DNA of 64,000 nt from Hyposmocoma kahamanoa. Taxonomy: Eukaryota > Arthropoda > Insecta > Lepidoptera > Cosmopterigidae. Below the pieces are notes generated by a model. The model was given only the letters and a program-made list of their open reading frames with translations, made no database searches and was not told where the DNA came from. The DNA lies in assembly GCF_003589595.1 (NCBI RefSeq), contig NW_020653993.1:8922962-8986961 (forward strand), in the 5' to 3' direction. Below, in pieces: positions 21,068 through 31,900 of the stretch; within the stretch, counting starts at the first letter, position 1, and the number at the start of each line of letters is the position of its first letter. Both the position numbers and the translations under genes were made by a program.

Positions 21068-24016
21068 TTAGCTATCTAACGCGTTCGACAGGTAGTGCTC
21101 TTTTAATTTATGTTTGAAAGATGCCACCGATGGACTGTCACGAATGCCAGCAGGCAGTTTATTCCACATACGAGTTGCACTCACCGTGAAAGAGTTGTGG
21201 AAGAATTTCGAGTTGGATTGGGGATTTATTAGTGATCTAGTGTCACAGGTACGTTTTGGGCGGGAACTGGGGGATAAGGGAGAAAAACGGGAACACAGAT
21301 AATGAGGAAGCTGGGGGTAATGTAGAATTTTGTAAAGGAGACAAAGAACGTGCATATCTCGGCGAAGTCGGATTGGTAGCCATTTCAACTTAGTCCGAAA
21401 TTCAGAGACACGGTCATATTTTCGTAAACCGAATATGAAACGGATTGCCAGATTTTGTAGGCGCTCCAGTTTGTTAAGCAGCTCCTCAGTAGCATCCAAA
21501 TAACAAACATCGGCATAGTCGAGAAGAGGAAGTAGTAAAGATTGAGCAAGCATAACCTTCGTATTGAATGGCAAGAAGAATTGAAGCCGCTTGAGAGAAT
21601 GGTAGGAAAAATGCATGCGTCGACTAACCTCATTTACCTGCGGTCTCCAAGACAGTGTATGATCGATTATCAGACCCAGGTTCTTTGTATTATCAGCATA
21701 TGCAAGACTCACTCCATTATACGAAACCTTGGCGAGATTATCAATGTCCAACCTACAGTAAAGTCTGTTGCTACCTACGATTATTGCCTGTGATTTCATT
21801 GGGTTTATAAGCAAACCAAACGCATCAGCCCAAGACTTCACCACAAGAAGATCTTTATTAATGGCTTCAATGGCAGATAGGGTATTAGCTACATCAAAGT
21901 GTCTATAAATTTGCACGTCATCAGCGTATAAGTGGAACGGAGGAGTTATTCGTTTTGCGAGTTCGTTTATGAACAGCGAGAAGAGGAGAGGTGAAAGTAC
22001 ACCACCCTGAGGCACCCCTGAAGTCAAAGGAGACCATTCAGAATAGGTGTCATCATGCTTGATCCTTTGAAGGCGATTGCGGAGGTAGTCTGAAAACCAA
22101 GCGATTGCAGCAGGGGAGAAGTTAAGAGAGCAAAGGATGGCAAGAAGGATGTCATAGTCGACAGAGTTGAAAGCACTGCTGAAGTCCAGTAACACAATAA
22201 TGGTAAACAATCGGTTGTCCATGGCGTGGCGAATATCATCCGTGACGTTAAGTAAGGCAGTTACTGTGCTATGACCAGGACGAAAACCGGATTGATATGG
22301 ACTTATAAGATCATAACGAGAGACAAATGAGAAAAGTTGTTTATGAACAGTGCCTTCAAGGACCTTGGACAGGAATGGTAGGATGGAGATAGGACGAAAT
22401 TGGGAGAAAGTCGTGGGAGTAGCGGATTTAGGGATGGGAATGACGTGGGCTAATTTCCAGTCGCTAGGAAAGACGCCAGTAGCAAGTGAACAATTCATAA
22501 TGTGTGTGATAATTGATGTAACGTCTTCCAGGATAGGTATCAGCATATCACGGCAAATACCATCTTCACCCACGGCCTTGGAAGTAATGGATAGGATACT
22601 CTTCTTAACCTCCCCCTCAGTGACTTCGCGAAAAGAAAAAGGCTCATAAGCAGGACGTGCAACATTGCCCAGAGAGGTGAGCGTGGAAGTCTTGACAGAG
22701 TCAGCAACTGTAAATGGTGAGTTGGTAAAGTATTTGTTGAGTGAATTAAGATCAGGTAAGTCAATAGTACAGTCACGATCTCTACCCACACCAAGAGATC
22801 TCAAGAACTTCCAGGTTTGACCCATAGACAATCCTTCCATCGACGAATGGATGTAACGCCGTTTGGCGTCACGACACAGTCTGTTGCAGAGATTACGCAG
22901 CCGTTTATAGGAAAGCAAATTATCGTCACCTGGAAACCTCCTAAGGATCGACTTGGCCTTGTCCCTACGTTTCATGATTTTCTTTATTGATGGTGTAAGC
23001 CAAGGCGCAGGCAGATGCTTAACGCGCACTGGTCTGAGTGGAGCATGAGAGTCATACAGCTTTATTAACAGATTGTTAAAAATTTTGATCTTCTCATTTA
23101 CCGTGTTAGATTCAATCAGTGTAGACCAGTCAATATTTGAAAAATCCTCTCTCAAGCGATCCACACAAACGCTAGCAAAGCTGCGCTGAAAAATGACTTT
23201 AATTCTGGGTTTGAGAGTGCGTACTCGGTAGGATAGATATATGAGGTCATGATACGAGAATGGGGCAGTGGTTTGTCCATGCAAGAGCACTGACTCTGGT
23301 TTCGAAACTATCTGGACATCTAAGAGTGAAGGTTGACAATTGGGGGAATGATGGGTGGCAGTGAGTGGGAGCAATACAAAGTTCACTGCGGATACAAGGG
23401 AGTTAAGACGTGAGGAACGGAAGTTATTCTTTAATAAACAAGTATTAAGATCACCCATCAATATTACATGGTCGTAAGAGGCACTCAAGGATTCAAGGGT
23501 TGTCTCAAATAAGTCAAAATAATTGACATTAATATTAGGGCTATAAGTAACACCTACTAAGATATTGGTGTGGTGTAAGTTGACGTCCAGAAACAGGTAC
23601 TCTAAAGACCCAGTGTAAGTGTTAGGAGACTGGCTGACAATGGAGCATGGGATGTGGTTCTTGATGTAAATACATACACCACCACCACCAATCCCAACTC
23701 TATCGTTACGATATAATTTATATCCATTGAGTGAAAAAAGGGGGGATGGAAGAGAAGGCTTAAGCCAAGATTCTGAAATTAAGATTACATCAACTATGCC
23801 GTTGTTGAATGACGTATTTAATTCGGAGATGTGTCCAGGGACACTTTGCGCGTTAATATGCACTAAGTTCAAGAAATTGGATTTTCCATGAAATATTGAT
23901 CGCAGCTTAACATCTAGTGAAGGCCCATCGGAGTCAGAAGAAATAGAAAAGTCACTACAAGCACTTTCAAATTCATCAGATGAGCTATCGGTAACATAAC
24001 TAGACTTTATAGACAT
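21068..24016 (-). CDS. LINE ORF2: endonuclease / reverse transcriptase
   Basis: An intact 982-residue polyprotein that would nick target DNA and copy the element's RNA at the nick. Residues 1-45 are acidic and serine-rich. The apurinic-type endonuclease spans about 48-270, with N55 (HINAQS), E82 (SESWL), GDLN at 188-191, LLD at 231-233 and H256 in SYHD, where many relatives have SDH. Reverse transcriptase spans about 520-780: FRPISILP at 540-547, the motif A aspartate D611 in LLDFSSAF, SGVPQGGVLSPLLF at 666-679 and YADD at 697-700. A C-terminal region follows with WLPI near 879 and WNKLP at 951-955. There is no RNase H or PHD domain. The start ATG at 24016 precedes the endonuclease by 47 codons, as expected for a CR1-like ORF2. 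All catalytic residues I can place are present, so the protein may be functional. Confidence 0.92.
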   Translation of the reverse strand: MSIKSSYVTDSSSDEFESACSDFSISSDSDGPSLDVKLRSIFHGKSNFLNLVHINAQSVPGHISELNTSFNNGIVDVILISESWLKPSLPSPLFSLNGYKLYRNDRVGIGGGGVCIYIKNHIPCSIVSQSPNTYTGSLEYLFLDVNLHHTNILVGVTYSPNINVNYFDLFETTLESLSASYDHVILMGDLNTCLLKNNFRSSRLNSLVSAVNFVLLPLTATHHSPNCQPSLLDVQIVSKPESVLLHGQTTAPFSYHDLIYLSYRVRTLKPRIKVIFQRSFASVCVDRLREDFSNIDWSTLIESNTVNEKIKIFNNLLIKLYDSHAPLRPVRVKHLPAPWLTPSIKKIMKRRDKAKSILRRFPGDDNLLSYKRLRNLCNRLCRDAKRRYIHSSMEGLSMGQTWKFLRSLGVGRDRDCTIDLPDLNSLNKYFTNSPFTVADSVKTSTLTSLGNVARPAYEPFSFREVTEGEVKKSILSITSKAVGEDGICRDMLIPILEDVTSIITHIMNCSLATGVFPSDWKLAHVIPIPKSATPTTFSQFRPISILPFLSKVLEGTVHKQLFSFVSRYDLISPYQSGFRPGHSTVTALLNVTDDIRHAMDNRLFTIIVLLDFSSAFNSVDYDILLAILCSLNFSPAAIAWFSDYLRNRLQRIKHDDTYSEWSPLTSGVPQGGVLSPLLFSLFINELAKRITPPFHLYADDVQIYRHFDVANTLSAIEAINKDLLVVKSWADAFGLLINPMKSQAIIVGSNRLYCRLDIDNLAKVSYNGVSLAYADNTKNLGLIIDHTLSWRPQVNEVSRRMHFSYHSLKRLQFFLPFNTKVMLAQSLLLPLLDYADVCYLDATEELLNKLERLQNLAIRFIFGLRKYDRVSEFRTKLKWLPIRLRRDMHVLCLLYKILHYPQLPHYLCSRFSPLSPSSRPKRTCDTRSLINPQSNSKFFHNSFTVSATRMWNKLPAGIRDSPSVASFKHKLKEHYLSNALDS

Positions 24017-24657
24017 AAATAGAAATTAATAAATATGTAAATTATAAGTAATAAAACACTATATGTATACACCAAAATACTACAAATAAGTTAAATAAGC
24101 AAAATTAAGAGCAATAAAAAAAAAAAATTAAATTAAAAAAAAAAATTAGATCACCAGCGAGAGTTGGCAACACAATAACAGTAAAGGCAAATAAATTTAT
24201 TTACCAACAAAATCATCATAGCCATAAAGTTACAATTCATAACTGGACATTATTATATTTAAATATCCTTAATATTTCGACTGGATTACTTGAATACATA
24301 GTTATGGAGAAAAATAAAAAATAAAAAAAAATTTCATTATCAGTTTAAATTTTAGAAGGAAACATCACATTGATATTTCTACTAAATGAAGTACTCTAAT
24401 CCAAAGTTACTAAAATAAAAAAAAAAAACAATTATGAACCAAAAATTTTAGAACGAAAAATTATATTGACAGTTTGAGCTGACATAAAGCAAATGAACAT
24501 TATGTTTATGGGGTATAATTTTAGTTTTCAAATAATGAAATACCTTATTCTTTTAGCGGAAGGAAGGTAGCATAAAGCGGAGGTACCTAAAGACAAGTTA
24601 TAAATACGGAAGTGGAAGTACCTCACAATAAACAAGATAATTATATTGGTCAACAAT
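24017..24657 (-). other. Spacer between ORF1 and ORF2 of the LINE
   Basis: 641 bp of A/T-rich DNA with A-runs (24115-24150, 24418-24430) and stops in all frames. Most two-ORF LINEs have overlapping or closely spaced ORFs. A gap this long means ORF2 translation would need internal entry, long-distance reinitiation or a separate transcript, or else the spacer was inserted later. Confidence 0.6.
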
Positions 24658-25347
24658 TCAGCTGCCTGCCGTGGATGGAAAACTGGCCTGGAGCTTTTGT
24701 AATTCACCAAACTCCGTGATTTTTTTTCTGCTTTTGTCCGGCAATATCACGACTATGGTACCATCAGACGACCAACAGTTTTTAATGCCGAAATGCTTAC
24801 GGGCCGTAGCAAATATGCTTTGCCTTGACTTTGTCAGAAACTCCGACATGGAAATTCTCGTGCCCTTTAACGCTGTTTTGGCCTTCCATACGACAGATCT
24901 ACTTTTATAAGTCGCAAAACGGACTAGCACAGGGCGAGTACGGTCTTTTTTAGCGGTCCCTAGTCGGTGACAGGTCTCTATGCACTCTGGTCGGATTTGC
25001 ATTAGCTTCAATCTACCGCCTAACACCTCAAGCACCCTAGTAGCAACGTTCTCCTTATTGTCCTCTGGCAAACCATGAAGCAATAAAACCTTACGCCTAG
25101 AATGGGTCTCCAGACGATCCATACCTGTGTGGAGAAGATCCAGCTGCATTTTCAATGTTTTGACCGCATTCACTATAAATGTTTTAAACTGCTGATAGTC
25201 TGCAGATAAGGCTTTAACCGTTTGCAGCTGGGCAGCAGGGACCGTTGAAATAGTGTGCTGCTGAAGAGCCTTCTCAAAGTCCTCCATGCGGGAGTGAAAA
25301 AATGAAGTGAGATCTTGAAGTGTATCACCAACCTCAACAGCATCCAT
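24658..25347 (-). CDS. LINE ORF1: coiled-coil RNA-binding protein
   Basis: 229 residues from the ATG at 25347. An ATG at 25464 in the same frame would add 39 residues; I prefer the downstream one because the heptad-rich acidic MDAVEV start fits relatives. Residues 10-80 look like a coiled coil, 85-160 an RRM-like fold (KVLLLHGLPED, then RPVLVRFATYKSRSVVWKAK), and 165-215 a C-terminal domain (SEFLTKSRQSIFATARKHFG, NCWSSDGTIVVILPD). This order resembles L1 ORF1p and lepidopteran LINE ORF1 proteins, which trimerise and coat element RNA. No CCHC zinc knuckles are present. The frame is intact. Confidence 0.82.
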   Translation of the reverse strand: MDAVEVGDTLQDLTSFFHSRMEDFEKALQQHTISTVPAAQLQTVKALSADYQQFKTFIVNAVKTLKMQLDLLHTGMDRLETHSRRKVLLLHGLPEDNKENVATRVLEVLGGRLKLMQIRPECIETCHRLGTAKKDRTRPVLVRFATYKSRSVVWKAKTALKGTRISMSEFLTKSRQSIFATARKHFGIKNCWSSDGTIVVILPDKSRKKITEFGELQKLQASFPSTAGS

Positions 25348-25612
25348 GGTCAGCAAACAAGTTTTCCAGGACCCAAGTGATGTGATACAAAGTGGTGGAT
25401 CTGAGAGGTTGTGATTGTGGTGATATGGCGAAAAGTGCAATTGAAAATTTGTTATAGCCAACACTCACTGGCATATATACTAACACATTTATGTAAAATT
25501 AAAACTGTAAGTATACTTAAACTATTTAAATAAATTAAAATATACAGAGCAAATTCCAAGGGGTCTTATTCTTTCGAAGTACCCGCAATTTATTTGATAT
25601 TGATTATTATGA
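25348..25612 (-). promoter_or_regulatory. LINE 5' untranslated region, likely internal promoter region
   Basis: Sequence between the candidate 5' end and ORF1. Non-LTR elements are usually transcribed from an internal promoter in this part, but I can point to no specific site. The 5' limit depends on the TATGAGATT flank at 25613-25621. Confidence 0.35.
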
Positions 25613-25621
25613 TATGAGATT
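25613..25621. repeat. Candidate LINE target-site duplication, 5' side
   Basis: TATGAGATT, the same nine bases as 20746-20754. Confidence 0.45.
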
Positions 25622-26191
25622 GAATTTCGATCAGGGTCATTTCACTGATCTGAATGGGCCCGTTTGACGGTTCCGATCGGGCCTGTCTTTTCGTTGACGG
25701 ACTTCGAGAGTAGTTCCGTAGTTCATCCAAGTTTTAGCTGAACAGACATTGTTGTTAATTTTAAAGATGCATAACACACAAGCTCTAACTAATGAATATT
25801 GATATTCATTTTGATAAACGATAGCCGAAACTGGTGGGCGTGACGATCTGAATACTGCCAGAGGAGATACGGAGATAAATGGAAAAGTGTCGGGAAGGCA
25901 TTTCCACTCTAATAGAATGCTAGAGAAACTGAAAGAAATCATTATGCAAATCGTTTAATTATAATAGACGCCTACAATTCGGATTTGAAATCCATAGTGG
26001 AGTTTTATTTAGTAGATAGACTAACTTTAATGCACCCTTTTTAAACTAATACTTGCAAATTTATAGCTGCTTTTTTGTCTCATAAAGACTGGAACGACAA
26101 ACTTAGATTGGTGTTAGTATAAATCGATAATCTTTTGATATGACATGAGATTCTAATCTCGAACTCAATCATTTACTAAATAATCACGTGA
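25622..26191. other. No recognisable feature
   Basis: AT-rich sequence including a small perfect inverted repeat AATGAATAT/ATATTCATT near 25790. No gene. Confidence 0.45.
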
Positions 26192-26408
26192 AAGCAGCCA
26201 TGGGGCCTGATGGTATGGCCTACCTTTCAAGCAAAGGGATGTGAGTTCGAATCCGGACTTGCGTCTCTGAGTTTTTGCAAAGGAATTCAATTATATGTGT
26301 GAAATTCCCAATTTGGGCCCGCGTAAGAACTACAGACCAAGACCTCTCATTGTGAGAGGAGGCCTGCCCAACAGTGGGACTATGTACACGCTGACGATTA
26401 TTTATTAA
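26192..26408 (+). mobile_element. tRNA-derived SINE, second family
   Basis: The tRNA-like head has CTGATGGTATGGCCTACC and the B box GAGTTCGAATCC at 26243-26254. The body ends in CAAGACCTCTCATTGTGAGA, GGAGGCCTGCCCAACAGTGG, GACTATGTACACGCTGACG and TTATTTATTA. The tail differs from the Metulj-like SINEs, so another LINE partner is likely. Head and tail both survive, and this is the most complete copy of its family here. Confidence 0.7.
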
Positions 26409-26439
26409 AAGAAGAATACATCTCTAACTTTGTACCAAT

Positions 26440-26505
26440 AAAGCCAGCTAGAAGTGACCATGGGACCTGTAAATGGCCCGGAACGTTGGTATGTTTGAAA
26501 AAAGA
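26440..26505 (+). repeat. Short dispersed repeat G, copy 3
   Basis: AGAAGTGACCATGGGACCTG, TAAATGGCCCGGAACGTTGG, TATGTTTG. Aligns in order with 6505-6540. Confidence 0.4.
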
Positions 26506-27114
26506 AATATACGCAATTATGATCCGAAAAATTTTGAATATCACGTCGCAAGGTAAAATATCTTATTCGATTAAATAATATAAATTGATCTTCCCTTTCA
26601 ACACGTTTTACGCAAATTTACATACTAAAACACTCGTCAATTTAAGGAACAATTCGGTAAGTTTCATAGAAAAATCTCCAAAATTTCCTCGTTCAAATTT
26701 ACGACGACGTAAATTCTCAAGTTAAGAGACAAATTATAAAGATAAGCATTTTATGATCTTTTAATATTCTCTTTACCATCAGTTTGTATGCAATTCGATT
26801 TGAAATACGACAACTCGCCATTATATTAGGAGATAAGTTTTTGAAGTGCCAATTCCGAGAGACCTAATTAAATAAACTACGTGCTTTTAAATACATTTGA
26901 TGACGGAATTTTCCCACTTTTTCGTCGATGGATATATCAGAGTTTATCGGACTTGGTCCTTTTCCTCCATAAATTTTCTTAAGCGTGTTTGTCGTAGTAA
27001 TTTTGTTTGTGTAATAAAGTGGATACCCTCGAGAATCCCGAAATGATTAAAAATAGAAAGAAAAATTAAATCAAAGTAGTAATTATATAATATGAAGTTT
27101 TTTATTTTTTTATT
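26506..27114. other. No recognisable feature
   Basis: AT-rich sequence. Nothing recognised. Confidence 0.45.
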
Positions 27115-27205
27115 ATTATATCAAGTGACGCCAAGAACAAGTCCTGTGCCTGGTGGTGACACTTACCTGTTTATAACCCTGACGGAAAGCGAATGAGCAA
27201 AGATT
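27115..27205 (+). repeat. Dispersed repeat family A, copy 8 (head only)
   Basis: TATCAAGTGACGCCAAGAAC, AAGTCCTGTGCCTGGTGGTG, ACACTTACCTGTTTATAACC follow the head of family A with many substitutions. The rest of the family is absent. Confidence 0.45.
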
Positions 27206-28739
27206 AGAGGTTGTGGTTTTTTTTTTATAAAAATCTTATTCACATTCATGTGTAATCGTGAATTGTTATGAACTCGAAGCTGAACTAACACTGACCATAT
27301 CGGTACCTCCAATGAACACTTCGTTAAATTTATTTTTTGGTTAGTTTCTGTTATTTTTGTAAAGAGCCATATTTATTTACTAATATTATGCTCCCTAAAT
27401 TAAAAAAAAATAAAATAAACAAAAAGTAAATTAAAAAAAAAACAAATATTAATTTTGTTAAAAAAAATAAAGAAACAAAAAACAAACCAGGTTTGTGGTA
27501 ATTAAAATGACATTAGGAAATAAGAGATAATGAAATTCCAAAAATTTTAACGAAACAAATATTGGAAGACGAAACTGCCGTACAATTTGCTTTTCACACG
27601 CCTACAATATTTCATTGACAAAATCCTTCTATCGAACAGACAAACAGTAGTCTGTTTGTCTGTCCTTTAACAAGCACTTCAAAGCCGTGGGTGGCGCAGA
27701 GTATGATTCACAAGTTGTCACATGTGTGACTAAGTGTCAAATACTTTTATAATACCTTATGCGTATTGTTTTAACACTATTTTTGCATAAATTGCTCGTC
27801 GAAAACTTCTTAAACGTTTTATTCAAAATAATGATAATCACCATGTGACACCATATTTGTTTCTGGCTTATAAATACCATTTTCTTATTGGTTCGAACGT
27901 AAAATCATGAAAAAAACTTTATTTTGCTACGAAAACTTTCCTTTTGTGGTCAGGACGACGAAAAGTTGAAATTCTCTTTATTTAAAGACAAAAAGGGAAC
28001 TTCATATTTAAAATCTGTAGTATATTTCAACCAGAATTCTTCAAATTGATGACAAAAACCTAGAAATGAGTTGATTTACGAGAGTATTTAAATACCTCTA
28101 TCTCCAAAAGCAGAAATTTTCAGAGGTAAAGCTACTCATTTCCACATATTTGCTGCTTAAGCAAAAACCAATACTGTCAAACCAGAAACAGAACCTTTTA
28201 AAAAATTTGTTACATAGTGACTTGCCTAGCAAAATTAAAAAGTTTGATTACACTCCAGTTATATTAACTCGTTCATATAGGTAAGCCAGTTATCGAGGAA
28301 ATTGTCATGTCGTGCGGCACGCTTCAGTGCTTCACCGTTTTCTTTACCGGATCTCTTTGACAATTCGTCAATACCTTCATTTCCTCGAGTGTCATCGTGT
28401 GACATGGAATACAAAACGTGTGAAGGTCACAAAAAGTGTAAAGGAAATTGCGTGATTGTTGTTTACTTGTATTATGTTATGAGCTTCTTCTGTTACGTGA
28501 TAGGTGCCGTGTTCAGTTTTCAGCCCATTAATTTCATCGCGATGTTAGTCAGGATTTCGTATTTCATGATCGTAAATTTAACAAGGCATAATTTACACTT
28601 TTCTTGTAACAATAAGGTCAATCTGAGAATTTTTTCGACGCTCACATTTTGTTTACGATTGTAAACCTTATTGTCGTTAGATAAACTATTAAGGAAATGT
28701 TGATGGTGTTCGGCTTCCATCGCAAAGTCTTATCAAGGT
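27206..28739. other. No recognisable gene
   Basis: A/T-rich, with A-runs at 27400-27480 and a hairpin at 27636-27663. A 120-codon plus-strand frame (28302-28664) has a cysteine cluster (CEGHKKCKGNC) and two hydrophobic stretches but nothing that identifies it. I leave it uncalled. Confidence 0.4.
27636..27663. repeat. Perfect hairpin, 12-bp arms, loop TAGT
   Basis: ACAGACAAACAG at 27636-27647 pairs exactly with 27652-27663 around four bases. Confidence 0.8.
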
Positions 28740-28965
28740 TAATTCCTAGCATCGTTGTCTTGTTATCAAAATAATCAACTGCCTTACTATTTACTTTCTG
28801 TCATGCACTGCGTAGCCTTTACGCTGGCTACCGGCCACGGCTGGTTAGTCTTCTCCACAATCCCGTGCGTGTCACTGCCTTAAATTGCGTCTTCTGGTAT
28901 ATTCAGCTCGTCCCCGCCAAATTGACTCTGGCTGCGTATGGTGCCTATGTTTAATGTTCCAGTAC
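28740..28965 (+). repeat. Dispersed repeat F, copy 3 (longest)
   Basis: Contains ACTTTCTGTCATGCACTGCG, CTGGCTACCGGCCACGGCTG, CACAATCCCGTGCGTGTCAC, CCTTAAATTGCGTCTTCTGG and AATTGACTCTGGCTGCGTAT. The middle matches 7950-8105 (minus) well; the left part matches 55845-55990 (minus). Confidence 0.6.
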
Positions 28966-31900
28966 AAAAAGTACCGAACGATTAATAAACTACCCGAGGA
29001 AGCCGAGTCATTTCCCCAATTCTAGTAGCCTCGTTAACCAATGCGAACGTCAGTAAACTTCAATGAACTGATCAATTATTCCATGTATGCTCGCAACTGT
29101 AGCAACCGTTACACGCGCTCTATTCAAACACAAAAGAGTAAATGAAACTGGGTCCGTACTCACGTATCCGTATGTAGAGCAATAAAGGACATGAAAGTAT
29201 TGTATGATTTTTAATGCGATCTTCTCTCGCATGAGTTGAGTGAGAACTTTTAATCGACTTTAACGTTCTACTCGTGTGCACAGGCGTACATTGACATTTG
29301 ATCTTTACTCATATTTAAAAAAAAAAATTAAAAATGCTACGTAAAGTTAATATTAATTTTCAAGTAAACACATGAAAAGTTGGAAACTTTAGAAGTAGGC
29401 CGCCATTTGGAAATTCACTTTAAGTAATCACTGAAATACAAGTTTTGGAACGGCTCTTTGGTAAATTGAGGAAAATTATTTAGAAGGGTCTTTTAGAGCT
29501 CAATAGTCATTGTTTCTGGAAAAATGATTAATATCACTTATTATTCGTCTCCCAGTAGATTCAAAAGAATTTTGGTAATTTTACGTGTAAAATCGGCTTT
29601 ATTTGAGATACAAAATAACAAGCTACAAATAATTATAGAAAATAATATAATAATGGAAAATAAATAAATATAAAATTGTAATTGTAACTTTTTAGGGTTT
29701 TTGCGATTACTACGCATTGGAAATAAATTATTTTCGGATCTAAAACCCCGTATATATCTTCTTGTTTTTTTTTTCATTCTAGCAAAACGTTTCAGTCTCT
29801 TTACATGTCCCTTGGTCTCTCTTGACAGAAGAAAAGGAAAACAGAAAAAAACAAATATAAAAAAGTAGCATAACAAATATAACAAATTAAGAAGGCATGT
29901 TAACAGAATCTGATTCAACGACGTCACTTGACTATACAAATATATATATTCGCCCAGAGCCCTTCATTCGAGCCTTTATTAAGAATTCAAACTTGACGCC
30001 ATTAGGCGAGAATCAAAGTATCGCTACTTCAGATTCTTTAACGTAAACTTGTTAATAAACATGTTCCTTGAAGATTTTTTTCTGAAGTCTAGTATTATTG
30101 AAACTAGTATCATATTATGGTAGTAAACATCGTGACATTCAATAAAGATAATTACAACGATAATACTGTCAACAAATGGGGATACAGTTACAAAACCAAC
30201 TTTAGTTCAAATAATATTATCGCTTCCATAAGTTTCGGAAAGGGTAGAGATATATTTCGAGGTGTATCTCGATCGACCTCTATTCCGGAATTGCGCCATT
30301 AGTGAAGAAAATACTACTCAAGTCTAGGGAGAAACTAAGCCAATATATAGACTAACGATACCAATCAAGTTAAATCCTTTTAATTTTTTCTTTTATTTGT
30401 TGGCTTTGATATCTTGCTTCCTTTTAAATAGAAATGCAAGGCAATGAATTATTTTCTTAAAGATACTATATCGTCGTATTATGTGATAAGACAAATTGAA
30501 TTTATTCCCTTAAAAGAATCACGACGGTTTTGTTAAATTTTTGACAGAAATCTGTAATAGAGTTAGTTATTAAGAGATTCGACAGATGACCTTTGATTTG
30601 ACGATTTATACCCAATGAAGACGTTATTTAACAAACATTACAAAGGAGACGCATCCAAAGGAAATATAAGATAGAATATATTCACCATCGACAAAGGATT
30701 GTACGTATACTTTACTTTTCTGCGTATTGCTCCGTATAACGCAAATGTTCCAGCGTAAAATATTAACAAAAGGCTTGGTCTGAATTTTCCTTATTCCTGT
30801 AACGTTATTCGTTGAATGTTATAGGGTTATTGCTATTCCAAACCATTTGCCTCGGTTTTCTTGTAACATGGGTTTATTTTTGTTTTACTCGAATTACATT
30901 ACTCGCATTGGTTTACCCGTATTAGATTAGAAATTATGCAATTCGTTATCGGTTCCAAAGTGGGCATTGCTTTAGCAATCTTTATTTTCAACAACAAATT
31001 GTTGCTTTGCTTCATCTAATCTACGAGCTTAATTAGGCTTGGCGTTATATGACTTCGTATTATTATTGTTTATATTTTTGGTTACGTGATAGCAAGTTAA
31101 TTAAACAACAAATTTGTAACAAGGTTATTCTGTAATACATACTGCATACCTTTGCCCAATAACATATTTTAATAGTATGGTTTAATTTATAATTGTAATT
31201 ATGACAGTGTTTTTTTTTAAACTAGAAATCATAGCGGTACTAGTTTTTGGTCGTCAGTATGTTGAGAAGTACTTTGTGTTGTAATCTAGGACGTACACCG
31301 TATGTCTATTAAATTTCATTACAATCCATTCAGCCATTTCAGCGTGATTAAATAACAAAAGTCCATGCAAATTTACTCATATATAAGTAGGAACTTCTAA
31401 TCTTGGGTACCAATTTGTCTATTCTAATAAACAATCATGGTTTTATTTTAAGGAGTAATTTTTCTTTAATTTAATTGTTCAGTTTTATAATAAACTTAGC
31501 TAGAACTGGAAATGTATACCTTTATATAAAAAAAAAATCCCTTGCGCATTGTGTCGTCGAACAGGTATACAACATATGTATAACTCAGGACCGGTCGTGT
31601 GACCTTGTGGGACGCCCAACATTGCTCGAGCTGAGAATACAAACTCAATCAGTCTGACGTCATAATTTAAATATAATCGTGAGATTTTCGCCACCATTCC
31701 GATTTAATACAACACAAAATTAATTTCGTATTTAAGTTTGTAACAATTATGTGGAAATGTATTAAAAGCTTTTCAAATATCTAAAACACTAGAATGAATA
31801 TGATTAAGCACGAACATTACAGATCATTGTCAACTACAAATAGAACATTACTCGCAGTAAATTAATGTATTTCGTATTTATATCACGTTAATTGTAATAA

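Larger units (their letters stand above)
20755..25612 (-). mobile_element. Full-length two-ORF non-LTR retrotransposon (CR1/L2-like group)
   Basis: A complete LINE on the minus strand: 5' untranslated region (25348-25612), ORF1 (24658-25347), a long spacer (24017-24657), ORF2 (21068-24016) and a 3' untranslated region (20755-21067). Both frames are free of stops and frameshifts. The 3' end lacks a poly(A) tract and finishes in GTGCAATAAAGAGTTAT, which fits CR1/L2-like elements better than L1. Boundaries rest on the 9-bp flanking match and are approximate at the 5' side. The exact clade (for example Kiri, Daphne, Crack) cannot be fixed without a tree. Confidence 0.8.

Noticed and set aside
22350..22794. 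Frames on both strands overlapping the LINE ORF2
   Set aside because: They are shadows of ORF2 in other frames; the ORF2 motifs fix the real frame.
28302..28664. 120-codon plus-strand frame with a cysteine cluster
   Set aside because: No recognisable domain, no splice context, no second copy. Left unannotated.
29541..29939. 132-codon minus-strand frame
   Set aside because: Low-complexity phenylalanine/leucine/lysine translation overlapping repeat E.
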